From Hypericum androsaemum (taxonomy: Eukaryota > Streptophyta > Magnoliopsida > Malpighiales > Hypericaceae), in the NCBI GenBank assembly GCA_963995505.1, contig OZ023183.1:17356671-17420670 (forward strand): a stretch of 64,000 bases of DNA. The letters are read 5' to 3'. Below are positions 49,161 to 60,825 of this stretch, piece by piece. The notes beneath the pieces were generated by a model. That model made no database searches, was not told the origin of the DNA, and worked only from the letters and a program-made list of their open reading frames with translations. Numbering within the stretch: position 1 is the stretch's first letter; each line of letters begins with the position of its first letter. The position numbers and the translations under genes are program-made.

Positions 49161-50791
49161 AGAATACAAATTACAAGTGAATCGATTTCGGATCAAGTGT
49201 TATTTTTTATTTTCTTGAATTCGATCTTTTTACTTTTTTTTTACTTTACTGTGGAAGTACTTCCTCAACATTCATCACTTGATCCGAAATATGATAAGGA
49301 GAAATCAGTAACAAATTGATTCAAAAGGATCGTGAAATTCCACACGTTTTTCTTATCCTTGCTTGTTCATACTCTTAATGTGATAATATTACTAATAATA
49401 TTACTAATTATGTAACTAATAATATGCTCAAATAGCTAATTAGTAAACTTTGAGAAAAAATATTTATAAAGATCAAATTATCAATAGAGAGATGAGAGAA
49501 TTGATATTGAATTATTTTAATTTTGAAGAATTGAATGAGTTAAATAGAAATTTTTAAATTTCATTTTCCCCCATTTTCTCCATCTTTTCTAATTTGATCC
49601 TTTTTTTTCATTTTTACATAATTTGACGAATTAATGAATTTGGAATATATAAATTATATTCGATTTGATTCGTCGAAGGACAAATTTGTATCCAAATTGA
49701 GGTTCGTTTTAGCCGTTTCAAATCCGAATCAAGTTTTCTCATATAAACATAATGTTTACAATTAATAGCCAATTACATATTGCCTTAGTATTAATATCGA
49801 AAGTCACAGAACCCTAGAGATCATAGTAAAGCATCACCCAGACTTAGTAACTTTGTGACAAATAAAGTGTCATTAATGATAATAGTCGGTGCGATAAGAG
49901 TTAATTAAAATTTTGTGCCAATAACAGCATTCTTAATAGCGTTAAAGAGATCTGACATTTCACTTTTCCAAAAAGTGATTAAATCGTTCATAAACTGATT
50001 GTCTCCAGGTATGTTGTGCTAGTTATATCTCCAACAAAGATCGGAACATTTTGTGTGGAGAGATTTGCCAGACGCTCAACGATATTCATTTTTATCATAT
50101 TTGTTTTTTATTAAACTTTTCTAAGATATTGCACTAACTATTAATGATAATAGTCCGTGCAATATTTACAATCTATATTAAATAATAAAATACATTTAAT
50201 TACTCTTGAATAATGACGTTTCTTAATACGTGAGATCTTGGTTATTTTGGTATAATAATAAAAATTTTGTTAAAATTACTCAAAAATTGAACATTTATTA
50301 ATTAACTAATCTAAATTTAAGTTAAGTATGTTCAATTTTTCTAATTAAATATTAATACAAATACTGTACATTCTTTTTTTTTAATTCGAAAACTCTGGAA
50401 GAGTTAAATAAATCAGAACCTTAAAACAATAATTTTTAAACCGGATTTATTTGATTGCGTGGCCGGTAGCCTTCCCCCAGTTTCCACTGGTAAAGACAAA
50501 GTGCACACCAATCAGGAAAACCGGAAAAGTAGGGCAACCTAGCGAGAACTAGGACAAAATAACTTTTACGGTTAAAACTCGCCCGTAACCACGTTTCAGC
50601 CACGGCCTTGTCATCCACCGTCGATACCGTTCCTGTAAGTTTTTTTTATAACTTATGTTAGATATTTCACCTATTAGGTTTGATTAATTGAATTTCAAGT
50701 TATTCTTATTTTTAAAAGTTGTCAAAATTTTTTTTAAAAATATTTAATATTGGCGCGTTTCAAGAATTCGAACTTCAAACCTTGTATAACT

Positions 50792-50832
50792 ACATCGATT
50801 AATTTTTCTCAAAAAAAAAAACAACATCGATT
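50792..50832 (+). mobile_element. 9-bp direct repeat around a poly(A)-containing insert
   Basis: ACATCGATT at 50792-50800 and 50824-50832. The insert is AATTTTTCTC plus a long A-run. Tail-only pattern with a short duplication. Confidence 0.5.
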
Positions 50833-50995
50833 CATTTAATTACCATTCCTTTTAGGTAAATAGCGAAAGTATCTTAGTGGCCCAAATCCTGGCGCGAAAA
50901 ATACATCGCGATGACTTTTATCAAACTTTTTTTTAATGTTTACGGAAGAAAAGGGTACATATGTCCTTCCGCCGGACATATATATGTGACAACTC

Positions 50996-51043
50996 AGTAT
51001 GTAATTTTTCTTTTTCTTGCCCATAAAAAGTATGTAATTTTTC
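50996..51043 (-). mobile_element. 15-bp direct repeat around an 18-bp insert
   Basis: AGTATGTAATTTTTC at 50996-51010 and 51029-51043, enclosing TTTTTCTTGCCCATAAAA. Confidence 0.55.
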
Positions 51044-51059
51044 AAAAAAAATCATTTTT

Positions 51060-51097
51060 AATAATTTAGATTTTTTTAGGAATAATAATTTAGATTT
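51060..51097 (-). mobile_element. 14-bp direct repeat around a 10-bp insert
   Basis: AATAATTTAGATTT at 51060-51073 and 51084-51097. The insert TTTTAGGAAT reads ATTCCT plus A-run on the minus strand. Confidence 0.55.
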
Positions 51098-51287
51098 GAG
51101 TAGTACAAAATGTCAAATTATAACTCAACTGTATATTAACTGATCGAACTTGATATATTATTAGAATGCAACTATGACACTATCAATAGCAAAATGGGTT
51201 AGACATGATTTGCATTTTCCTTTAATTAATTGGTTTTGACGATGGCTATATTTGGTTTCAAAATTGAAGGGTTAAACATATGAAGGT

Positions 51288-51327
51288 ATCAGCGTTGGTT
51301 TTTTTTAGAATGAATCAGCAATGGTTT
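51288..51327 (-). mobile_element. 14-bp direct repeat around a 12-bp insert
   Basis: ATCAGCGTTGGTTT (51288-51301) and ATCAGCAATGGTTT (51314-51327), two mismatches. The insert TTTTTAGAATGA reads TCATTCT plus A-run on the minus strand. Confidence 0.5.
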
Positions 51328-51933
51328 AGATGCCATTGTTGTTGTTATTAGGAATGTGGAAGCGACAAAGCAATAAAAAAATGGGCAAATATATTAACCG
51401 GGTGGAAAATAACGTGTCACATGCCAATACACTCCGGAAACGTGTAGGATAAAATATCACTCGAGTAGGATATTTAATTCAAATGGGAAACTAAGAATAT
51501 TCTTTATTTTTAAAAGGAAAAACTGGTGATAATTAAAATTCTAAAGATGGACATATTTACTTCTGCTTGCAGACAACAGGAGTTGGGAAGTAGTAGGAGG
51601 CCTTTGAAATATTTCAGACATGATGACCATGGGGACCGCAGAAATAAACTAGCCCTCTTCTTTCTTGGTAAAAAGAAAAAAATTTCCCCAGCGTATAAGT
51701 GCGGGATTTTCTAATTCTCTAATTCAAAATTTTTAATTAATATTTGATAAATTTATTTTTTTTAGACGTGTGGTTTAGTAATTTTTCATCAAGGATAAAC
51801 ATTATATTATTTAAGACAAAGATAGATAGACATAGAAACATAAAAATAGACTATGTAATGAAAGCCAATAATCCGATAAAAATACGACGAAAAATTGTAG
51901 AGTTGATTATCTTGGTCATAAACCCATATATAT

Positions 51934-52411
51934 GTGTGTGTTTTTTTTTTCAAGGAAAGATACCAACGGCATATATTAAGTACCTGTTTCAAAGAGTACA
52001 AGCAAAGCCACCATACGTGGTGGGCACAGAACCCAGTTTTTCGCAAGGGAGGCCACTATATCTCTTACTCAAATAATCTGCAACTCGGTTGTTTGAGCGA
52101 GAGGTACAGGATAAAATACAACTCGGTAGAGTACGTTGTTGCAATTATTAATCCACACTAAGAATTATTGCAGAATGAGTACACTAAATAAAGGAATACG
52201 ACAATCGGTTTCAATGATCGTCGAAGAGTCCCTATAAGAACTTGAGATAAGGTCCACCGCAAGTTTGATCGCCAAAAGTTTAGCTTCTAAGGGGGAAGAA
52301 GCGAAAGACATGGCAGAATGACCATTGACGATGTGGCCAGCTTGGTTCCTATCAATTGTCACAAGTCATGAGTTGGAGGAGGCCGCAATTCAGGATGCAT
52401 CCGAGTAGATC
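51934..52411 (-). mobile_element. 5'-truncated LINE, RNase H part, 14-bp duplication
   Basis: AAACCCATATATAT is duplicated at 51920-51933 and 52412-52425. The left end on the plus strand is a T-run (the tail). On the minus strand the insert encodes YSDAS, then GHIVNGHSAMSFASSPLEAK, LLAIKLAVDL and an ETDC motif, the RNase H domain at the end of plant LINE ORF2. A stop follows YSDAS. Its 3' part (ACTCGGTTGTTTGAGCGAGA) is clearly related to the large LINE at 10786-14721 (ACTCGATTGTTTGAGCGAAA), so both belong to one family. Confidence 0.82.
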
Positions 52412-52704
52412 AAACCCATATATATTGAGGCTCTTTTTTTACTATACGTAGCAGCTTTGCAAAGCTTCACGTCGGAATCACTAGTGAGCAAAATTATGGA
52501 ATGCTCTTTTCCTTCAGCTTTTTTTTCGTCAACACTGCCTTTTCTTTTCCTCCGCACAGTAGCTAATTTCTTTCGCACTAAATAAATACTTGATAAATTA
52601 ATATTTTTTGGGTTTCTAGTTTGGATCTCTGTAAAAATTAATATTGCTAGACCATTTGTACCTCAATGTCTGATACATTTATAAATAAATAAAATAAGCG
52701 TTAT

Positions 52705-52751
52705 AAGGCTTATTAATGCGTACTTATTTTTAAAAAGGCTTATTAATGCGT
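52705..52751 (-). mobile_element. 17-bp direct repeat around a 13-bp insert
   Basis: AAGGCTTATTAATGCGT occurs at 52705-52721 and 52735-52751, enclosing ACTTATTTTTAAA. A perfect 17-bp duplication this close together is unlikely by chance. Confidence 0.6.
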
Positions 52752-53058
52752 TAGTTGATCGTTTCAGGTGAGCGGCTGGCGCAGCTGCATGGGATTGTGC
52801 ATGGAATTCCATTCTTCCCACATCGCAGAGACAGATTTTCAAAGTTTCATGATTTCGTTTAGGACATTCAAACGAAGACCATCGATTTTGTGGAGGAACG
52901 AAGGCCATAAAGTACTATAGGAAATGATGATGAGTTGTGTGTTAAGACAGGTTGTGTTGGGCCAATGGTAGACGACTTTGATTTATATACAAGTTTTAAG
53001 GAAAAATATATATACCTTAAAATGGTACCGACAATGTTAAACTCTGTGGTCCGTCGAA

Positions 53059-53117
53059 GAATTCTTTTCTCTTTTTTTTGGGAAAAAAATATTCTTTTTT
53101 TCGAGGAATTCTTTTCT
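53059..53117 (-). mobile_element. 12-bp direct repeat around a 35-bp insert
   Basis: GAATTCTTTTCT at 53059-53070 and 53106-53117. The insert starts with a T-run (C, eight T, GGG) and holds a second T-run, as if two tails were joined. Confidence 0.5.
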
Positions 53118-55003
53118 GATAATACTGTAATGATGAGTGGATCCACGACCAATTACTTAGTCTTTCCTTCCCCTTAATTAGTGCATGGATGGACCCTTGA
53201 AAAAGGACTTGTTGTATTTTCACCGTCCCTTTTTTCAGTGAGAAGCGATAATCAAAATATGGTAGGGCTTGTTATGTGACTTGTCCTTTGACTACATATT
53301 TGGCTGTCCATTGGATAAATCCCAACCTAAAGTGAAAATATACTGCATGGCATGTGACCCAATTTTAATGTACTCAACAGCGAATTCTTACTAGTATTGG
53401 ATTTATCATATATCGATCTTACTTTATCTGATGGAAATTTGTTTGACTAAAATGTGGGTTTGAGTGGATATCATCTTTGAAAATTCAAATGTCCGACAAC
53501 ATACGAACTACCTCCATGAAAATTTTGAAATGCGAATTGTAGACGGTTGCGTCGTTAAAAAGTCGTCAAGAAATTTGTGAAATGGTAAAAGATTTCTAAT
53601 CATTTAAGAAGTTATTGAGTTTTAGTTTTACGAATTTAAAAGATATTATTGAAACAGTCGACTTCTAAATAGAGTCCGATAATATTCGAATTTAAATAAT
53701 ATAGATTAAAAAAAATAAGTCGCCAATTACCAGACTTTTTTTTAATCCTTACTGATGCTTTGATGAACTAATATAAAAAAATATACCGAGTAAAAAAAAC
53801 AAAAGTGATACGTATCTGCTGTACAGAGAAAATGTGTAAAAGATACCTACCTGTACGGTTCGTTCCATTCATCTATCGTTTTCAGGCTACATGCTTTTAC
53901 AATCTCTCTCTTTTGTTCCACTCTCATACGTACGTATAATTTCTTACATAGCATCGATGCAAAATCAGGTTATGTGACATTTCAAATATTAGAGGAGATT
54001 TTCCTTCTCGAGGTACTATTTTTTTATTACAAATTTTTTTTACTGAATTTTCTCGTTATAAAATTTTGATGAGACCGACGATCGCAACCTCAAAAAAAAT
54101 CAAGAATGGGTCTAGCACTTAGTAGATTGTATCTGGCCTTTTTGCCTATATACCCAGGGACTTTTACCCCTCCACTTCTACCAAAAAGCTAATACGCATC
54201 AACCGAACCTACGTAACAGCCTAAATATTGTAAGTTCATTGTTCGTTTAACCGAACCACGTACATTTAGTATTATTATTCTCTATCCCAACACAAGCATA
54301 ACACCTAATCTTTTAAACACCAAGGCATTAGCTATTTTGTTTTTGTTGGTTTGTAGGGATAACAAAGTTAGTTCAACTTCCAACAATTTATAGGCATCAA
54401 TTTTTTCACAGGATGCGGACCTTTCGAAGAAAGATGCGAGGAGCAATTTGAATTTCCTCGAAGAGAATAAAACCAGAGCCAAAGTAATTGTAACACGAGA
54501 GATATGGAAAGAGAAAACATTCCATCTTCGAATGAATATGATTTAAGAGGGAATGCTTTTTATTTAAAGGGACAAACATGCGGGGAATTCAACCCCGGGA
54601 CGATCGGCACGTTTTGTGCTTACATGGCATTTACTAATAAAAGATGGGAGGGCACAAGATTTAACAATGAATTGACGAAAATTTATGTTTCAATTTTTCA
54701 TGAATGTAATAAAAATATTAAAAATTATTTTTAAAATAAAGATGTAGCTACCATCCACAAGCCTCTCTTCACTAAAAACCATATAATATCCAAAACTCTT
54801 ACATCAACTAATCTAAGTTGATCATAAATAACGACTTAAATATTTATACCAAATTTATAATTATATTTCACCGGTTGATTAAGGTACATGGGACTTACTA
54901 TACGCAAGTCGGTATATTCTATGGTCTTATCATGTTGAAACTTGAAATAGTTCGGTGTAACGGGATAAATATCAGGGTTTTAAAAAATGAAAAATATATT
55001 TTT

Positions 55004-55358
55004 GGAGAAATTACTTTCAGGCTCCTGGTGTTTGATATATTTTGTGCTCGCCTCCTGTATTCCGGTAATCGATTAAAAACTCCCCGAAATTTGGTTTTAT
55101 TATACTTTCAGGCCCCTCGCTGACGTCATCAAATTTTGGTCGCCAGAAAGATGACCGGAGATCAGAATTTTCAGTTGATCGGATCAATGATATAATGGTC
55201 AATTAGTAATAAAATAATAATATCTAGACCACCGACGTCAGCGGGAGAGCTTAAAGTATAATAAATTCAAATTTTATGAAGTTTTTAATCGATTACCGGA
55301 GTACAGGAGACCGAACCTTAAATATATCAAACACAAGAGGTCTGAGTATAATTTTTCC
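55004..55358. mobile_element. Short Mutator-like foldback element, exact 9-bp duplication
   Basis: The 355-bp element is composed almost wholly of inverted repeats of about 130 bp. They share GTGTTTGATATATTT, TCCGGTAATCGATTAAAAAC and CGCTGACGTC. TATATTTTT is duplicated at 54995-55003 and 55359-55367. No coding capacity; the central gap holds GATGACCGGAGATCAGA. Confidence 0.85.
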
Positions 55359-55367
55359 TATATTTTT

Positions 55368-57843
55368 TTATGAAAGGACACAGGGACCGAATTAGATTTA
55401 GAAATTTTATTTTCCCAACTAGAGTGGCCTGGGTTTTAATTGCTCCAACTTCCGTTAACAGAGAGGCCCAGTTTAGTACGAAATGGACTACTAAAGAAGG
55501 GAGGAATTTAATGTAGGAGATAGAGAGTAATTAGGTTCACGGGAGAGGAAGAAAGACAAAATCCAGTGAAAGATCACGCGTACAGCCAATATCCGATGAG
55601 AGGGTCCCCTCAAATCAGATTGGAAAAATTGGTTCATCAATTGGTCACCCCTCTGTCTCCTCCTCCCTGAGGCCTATACGGCTATACTATACCCCAAATG
55701 GACAAGGACAAATCCAGGCTAGCTGTTTCACTGTTGCAAAAAAACATCTAACTAATTAGAGTAAGGGATTTTGATTCATTAAATGTGTGTATTTGTTTCA
55801 ATTTTTATAAATGTATATTTGATAAAGTTAGACTCATAATATTATATATTAATATTAAGAATACTTTTTTACTCTGATGTTTATGACAAGATCAAAAATA
55901 TATTTGACCCTATGTGACAATGCATAGTAAAAATTGATGCTGGGAGACGTAATTATTGGTGTTTATCTTTCTGGAAAAAATAACAAATATTTAAATCAAG
56001 TGGTGAGGCGTAGGAACGTTGTTTTAGTTTATCTAAAAGATTCCGAGTTCGAACATTTGAGAATACAATTGTGTTAAATATTTGTTTAGAGAGTTCATCC
56101 ACCTTTTAAATGTTTCACCCGACTCAAACTTGAATTAGTCGGCACAATAATATCTAGATATCAGATTGTTAAAAAATTATGTTATTTGTATGAAACGGAT
56201 GGGCGTATTATGTTATTTGTATGAAAAGGATGGGCGTTAACAACATCCATAAGGAAGAAGAAAAAATGTTGACCCTAAAAAACATAGGTTCGAGGTGTTG
56301 CATGCAAGGGAAGTTTTTTAATGGATATCCGATGGTCAGTGTTTAAAGAAAAGAAAAGGGTCTCTTTCTCTCTCTTCCCCCTTCAAGAGAGAGAGGATGA
56401 TGATATGTCCAGATCTAAGTCCTTATGTTATGTCTCAATCACCTTAGATATTTCATCTTCCATCTTATTCTATTTTTGACCTTCCATCTTTATTTCATTC
56501 TGTTCCCCCAAGGCCATGTTTTCTTCATCCAAGCTCTATTTTCAAACTCTCCTCAGAAAACTTTATCTTCAAACTAAGGCACGTGATAAATATCGAACTT
56601 TAATGATCAAACTACACGAAAATACAAATAAAAATAGAATTTTTATGGTGTAAGGTGTTGTTGTTTTTTTACAAGTAGGTGTTAGTATCGATTCAAATAT
56701 AAATTAATCTTTTCCATATTCCATTCGTTACTCCGAAAATAAAAATTAAATTGGTCAAAACTTAGGCTATATGAGTAAAGGTAAAATTCCCCAAAAAAAA
56801 TAGTAAAGGCAAAATTAAAAGCCTAGTGTAATTTGCCAATAGGACTCAGAAACGGGAAACTGAAGATGGCCACCACTAGGACTTTAATATGTCCCAGTGC
56901 CCATTTGCATGCAAGGTGGTAAACAATATTAATAATACCATGGGACATTTACATCAACTCGTAAAAAAATAAATTTGAAAGGTAAGATTTGAAATTAAGT
57001 ACAATTTGGTTGAATCCAAGTTTTTTGTTAAATCTTATACATTTTGTACTGTTAAGCCAAATAATATTGATTAAATTAAAATAAAAGAGATATACGGTGT
57101 CAATACTAGTTATAATAGGTTTGGAACTTTTCAAAATTACTATTCAAATTAAACCTGGATTTTTGTTAAATGAAACCTGGACTAATAGGTCAATATTGTT
57201 GGTTTTTTGGGATAGGAGAATGGGTTGAAGTTGAACCGATAGAGAGAGGAACCCTTTCTCTCCTTTAGCCATTTATTGGTTACACTTTTGTTTGTTAATT
57301 GAAGATGGGAGTGAATAAAGTAAAGTTAGTATGGGTTTTTTCAAGGGGGAGCATGTATTGAGAGTGGATGTGAATGTGACCCCATAACAAGAAATTGTGA
57401 AATTGGAATTTGCATCCAGCGAGTCACGTTTCAAGGGTGTCGTCATCCACTTGATGGGAATTCTGGTGCCTTTGTTCCCCCGAGGGTAGCAGATTTTTTT
57501 TAACTCGTTTCAAGACTGTCATTTCTTTATTTGAAATGACACAACTGCCCTTTGTGTACCAGATGTTTGCAAGAAACCTAGGGCAAGATTGGGCATTGAA
57601 AGGTCAAACTCGAACACAACTTTGTTCCAGTGAAGCATACCAATCGAAGGGGTTGGATTGATTGCTACCACTAACAAAGTGAGCAACATTGTTCGGGTTT
57701 CAATCTGGTCTAATAATGGATGGGGTGAAAGCACGCATGAGCCTAATTGCATGGTTGAGATTCGTTGGAGCGGACATAGAAACATTTTTGGTATTTTGCA
57801 TGAAAATCGGATAAAGGTACAACATGCGACATATAGTTGTACA
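55368..57843. other. AT-rich intergenic DNA
   Basis: No gene recognised. It holds a diverged SINE copy (about 55990-56165; GAGTTCGAACATTTGAG as B box), a 33-bp tandem duplication around TTATTTGTATGAAA (56175-56235) and a tail-only insertion at 56774-56816. Confidence 0.5.
56774..56816 (+). mobile_element. Tail-only insertion (13 bp) with 15-bp target duplication
   Basis: AGTAAAGGTAAAATT (56774-56788) and AGTAAAGGCAAAATT (56802-56816) enclose CCCCAAAAAAAAT. The insert resembles the end of the LINE at 9053-9437, whose minus-strand tail also reads CCCC plus A-run. Confidence 0.65.
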
Positions 57844-58250
57844 ACATGCGACATATATTTTCACCAAAAAAAAGAGATATACAATGATATTTCGTAGTCA
57901 GACAATGGTAGAACATGCAAAATATTAGGGTGTAACATGCTTTAAATACAAATTTTGAATGGTGCAATATGGACATGTTGAATAACATGCGACATACATT
58001 TTCACCAAAAAAATATGAGATATACAATGATATTTCGTAGTCAGGCAATAATGGAACATGCAAAATATTAGGGTGCAACATGCTTTAAATACACATTTTG
58101 AATGGTGCAACATGCGACATACATTTCTACCAAAAAAATATGAGATATACAATAATATTTCGTAGTCAGACAATGGTGGAACATGCAAAATATTAGGGTG
58201 CAACATGCTTTAAGTACAAATTTTGCATGGTGCAACATGGACATGCAGAG
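57844..58250. repeat. Three-copy tandem repeat, 125-141 bp units
   Basis: Units start with ACATGCGACATA at about 57844, 57985 and 58110. Each contains GAGATATACAATGATATTTC (or a variant), GTAGTCAGACAATGG, GCAAAATATTAGGGTG and CATGCTTTAAATACA. The first and third unit carry an extra ATGGACATG block. Overlapping minus-strand frames with repeated protein words come from the repeat and are not credited as a gene. Confidence 0.85.
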
Positions 58251-58977
58251 ATATTTTGGCATCGCACAATAATATAACATAGTTTAGATATAAATTTTCA
58301 AAATTGTCTTTGTTTGCCATCACACGCGAGCCATTTGACATCGCCTGTACTAGCAACAACATTGAATCCGGCTCCAATTGAAGACGACCAAATGTTTTTT
58401 TATTAAGTAGGTCAATAAAAGCAGTGTTTTCAAATACGACCCGAAGTTTGGGCCGAATCCTGGGTCGACCAGTCCTACCAGTTGAACTACCGGTCGGACC
58501 AAATTTTTAAATAATATATATGTATAATTGTACATGTAATCACATATACACCTCAAAAAATCAGCAAATACATGATGAAACTACGGGAGATTGATAAAGT
58601 TTTCTATATTTTAATTTTTTGATCTCTTTTTTTTTATTTGTGCAAAATTTCTGACCAAACCAAGTGACCAACTATTATTTTTTGGTTTTTTTCAAAAAAA
58701 TCATGATTTTTGGTCCAACCTTACCAACCGAAAAATACGGACCCAAAATTTTGGACGAACCACCCAGTCCGATCAGATTTTGAGCGGTTCATAAGGTTGA
58801 CGTTTTTGGGGCCAATTCTGGTACGCTCATTGTACTGAATCACGGTCCGACCAGTCAGACCGCCAGTTGGACCGTGTATTTGATTACCATGAATAAAAAG
58901 AGATAATAATGGCAAATTAGGAAACAGATGGGACATGACTCATGAGGGATACCCTGTATCCATAGGATTGGACATAA

Positions 58978-59017
58978 GAGAAGGCTGGTTTTTTTTTAAG
59001 AAAGGAGAAGGCTGGTT
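58978..59017 (-). mobile_element. Tail-only insertion (14 bp) with 13-bp target duplication
   Basis: GAGAAGGCTGGTT at 58978-58990 and 59005-59017, enclosing TTTTTTTAAGAAAG. Confidence 0.65.
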
Positions 59018-59138
59018 GGTTGCTTGCTGTTGCCCAGCCAGCCGAAACCCAATATTTGTCGTTAGCTCTCGTTCTCTTCTTATAGAGTCATCGTAGTCGT
59101 TTTCACCCGTCATTCTTGCACACAAAATCCCTCTCCCA

Positions 59139-59178
59139 ATGGGATTCTATTTCTCCAAAAAAAATGGGATTCTGTTTC
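59139..59178 (+). mobile_element. Tail-only insertion with 10- to 15-bp target duplication
   Basis: ATGGGATTCTATTTC (from 59139) and ATGGGATTCTGTTTC (from 59164), one mismatch, enclosing TCCAAAAAAA. Same CTCC plus A-run ending as the insertion at 30088. Confidence 0.6.
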
Positions 59179-59470
59179 GCCCTCTAATAAAGACATTTAT
59201 CCTTCCCCTTCTTGTCAAAAAGTGTGTAGTGTTTCCCGTTGAAATTTTGGATGTAAAATCGCAGAGAAATCTTGTCAATTTAATAGAGTAGATTGTAGAG
59301 TGATGTCTACTCCATCACCATGTCAACCTCCATGTTCTTAACATTATAATTCTTTTAATATAGTTGGTAATTTAAACACCAATCACGGTTGATCAAAGTG
59401 TTAAGGACTTGGTTATTTAACCAAGTCTTAACTTTTTCTTGAAAAGTAAATAAGGTCTGAATTCAAAATT

Positions 59471-60816
59471 GTGCAAATTACCCCCTAGTCCCTGGTGTTT
59501 GGTCATCCTCCCCCTCGGGTCCCTACATTTTAAAAACTGATTTTGCTGTCCCTCGTATTTGGTTAAACCTTCTCCTCGGGTTCCTGGCTGACGTCATCGG
59601 CTCTTTTTTCATTTTTGGACAAGAAAATAACTATTATACCCCTGTGGTCATCTTCTCAGGCGAACCCAACCTTCCGGTCATCTTCTCCGATGACTCTCTG
59701 GCGACTCTTCGTAATTTCTGGCAAACTCCGACGAACTTTTCTGGCCAAACAAAATCTAAAAATCTAAAAAAGATTTTTCTGCAACCACTTCCCCCACCTC
59801 TTAAAAATCCATTCCGACGAAATAAAGTGCACAGTTTTGAGTTTTCCCGAGATAAGCACACAATTGAACGGAGGTGTTCTTCCTTTCTCCCATCGAGACG
59901 CGCTTGGAAAAAATTGAAATAGGAAAATATTTCCAGATCTCAACTTGCACTAAATTACAAAAATGTTGAGTGACAGCGACGAGGACGAGCTCTTCTCCAG
60001 TGAATAATTTTCTATATCTCCCCCTTCTATCTCTTGTGGATCGCCACCAAGCTCCCCATTGAAGGACTAGACCTTCACCCAAGCTACACGTCAGAGGGAA
60101 CACCATCTCCACGCACTGGCCAACCCTAAACATCAAGACCCTCTCTCTACCGACGCCGGCGTCGGGGTGGCTCGCTAAGAAGATGGCCAGCCGAACAAAG
60201 AAAAACTTAAGAACAGTGGGTGAAGATGGTGTTCCCTCCAAAAAACTTGAGATTTCGTATCGATTGAGATTTGGATCGATTGATTTTTTATGGAGGAACC
60301 TAATGAACGTTGTCGATCGATTGATGGGGGATGGGACACGAAAAGAAGGTAGAGCACGTCGTGGACCTGTTCTTGTTCTTTGCCGTTGACGTCAGGGTCC
60401 AGTTCTGAGCCATGGGGCCAAGCCCGGACGACCCAGCTTAGAATCATCTCGCCGATTCCTACGTCGCCGGAATCGGCGCCGCGGAGAAGAAGCTCAACGA
60501 GGGGGTCAAGAGCTATCGTGTTTTAGAGGTTGAAGTCAGATTTAGGGTTCAAATTTTTTTCGCCAGAAATGTTCGCCGGAGAGTCGGTGGAGTTGCCGGA
60601 GAAGATGACCAGCAGGTTTTGTTTGCCTGAGCAAAAAGATCAGAAGGGTATAATAGTCATTTTCATGACCAAAAATGAAAAAAAAACTGCTAGCATGCGA
60701 CAGGGACCCGAGGGGGAGATTTAACCAAAGATGAGGGACAACAAAATCAATTTTTCAAATGCAGGGACCCCAGGTGGAGGATGAGCAAATACCAGAGACT
60801 AGGAAGTAATTTGCCC
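59471..60816. mobile_element. Large non-autonomous Mutator-like element with GC-rich cargo
   Basis: The 1346-bp element has inverted repeats of about 200 bp. The left side contains CTAGTCCCTGGTGTTTGGTC, GGCTGACGTCATCGGC and GGTCATCTTCTCCG, with partners at the right end such as CGGAGAAGATGACC. Flanks TTCAAAATT (59462-59470) and TTTAAAATT (60817-60825) are a 9-bp duplication with one change. The interior (59950-60540) is GC-rich, with GCCGG-type words, unlike its surroundings; it may be a captured host gene fragment. The long frames inside (59801-60241 -, 60183-60389 +) overlap and are not assignable. Confidence 0.78.
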
Positions 60817-60825
60817 TTTAAAATT

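Larger units (their letters stand above)
48902..51919. other. AT-rich intergenic DNA with SINE-like and tail-only insertions
   Basis: No gene recognised. A GC-richer patch at about 50440-50640 has a 60-residue minus-strand frame without family resemblance; it may be an old captured or organellar fragment. A tRNA-like SINE is at 49040-49160 and a cluster of small insertions at 50792-51327. Confidence 0.45.
52426..54994. other. AT-rich intergenic DNA
   Basis: No gene recognised. The frames at 52663-53223 and 54282-54734 are short and show no family resemblance. Two small insertions are listed separately. Confidence 0.5.
58251..59461. other. Intergenic DNA
   Basis: No gene recognised. The stretch at about 58440-58860 contains pieces such as ACCGGTCGGACC and GGTCCGACC that may pair, suggesting another eroded inverted-repeat element, but I could not define ends. 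Confidence 0.4.

Noticed and set aside
50436..50618. Organellar or captured gene fragment
   Set aside because: GC-richer than the surroundings, but I could not match the minus-strand frame to any chloroplast, mitochondrial or nuclear protein.
57743..58280. Overlapping minus-strand frames with repeated words such as MLHPNILHVP
   Set aside because: They are readings of the tandem repeat in different phases, with no start context or family.
59801..60241. 146-residue minus-strand frame
   Set aside because: Inside a Mutator-like element, overlapped by frames on the other strand, no recognisable domain.
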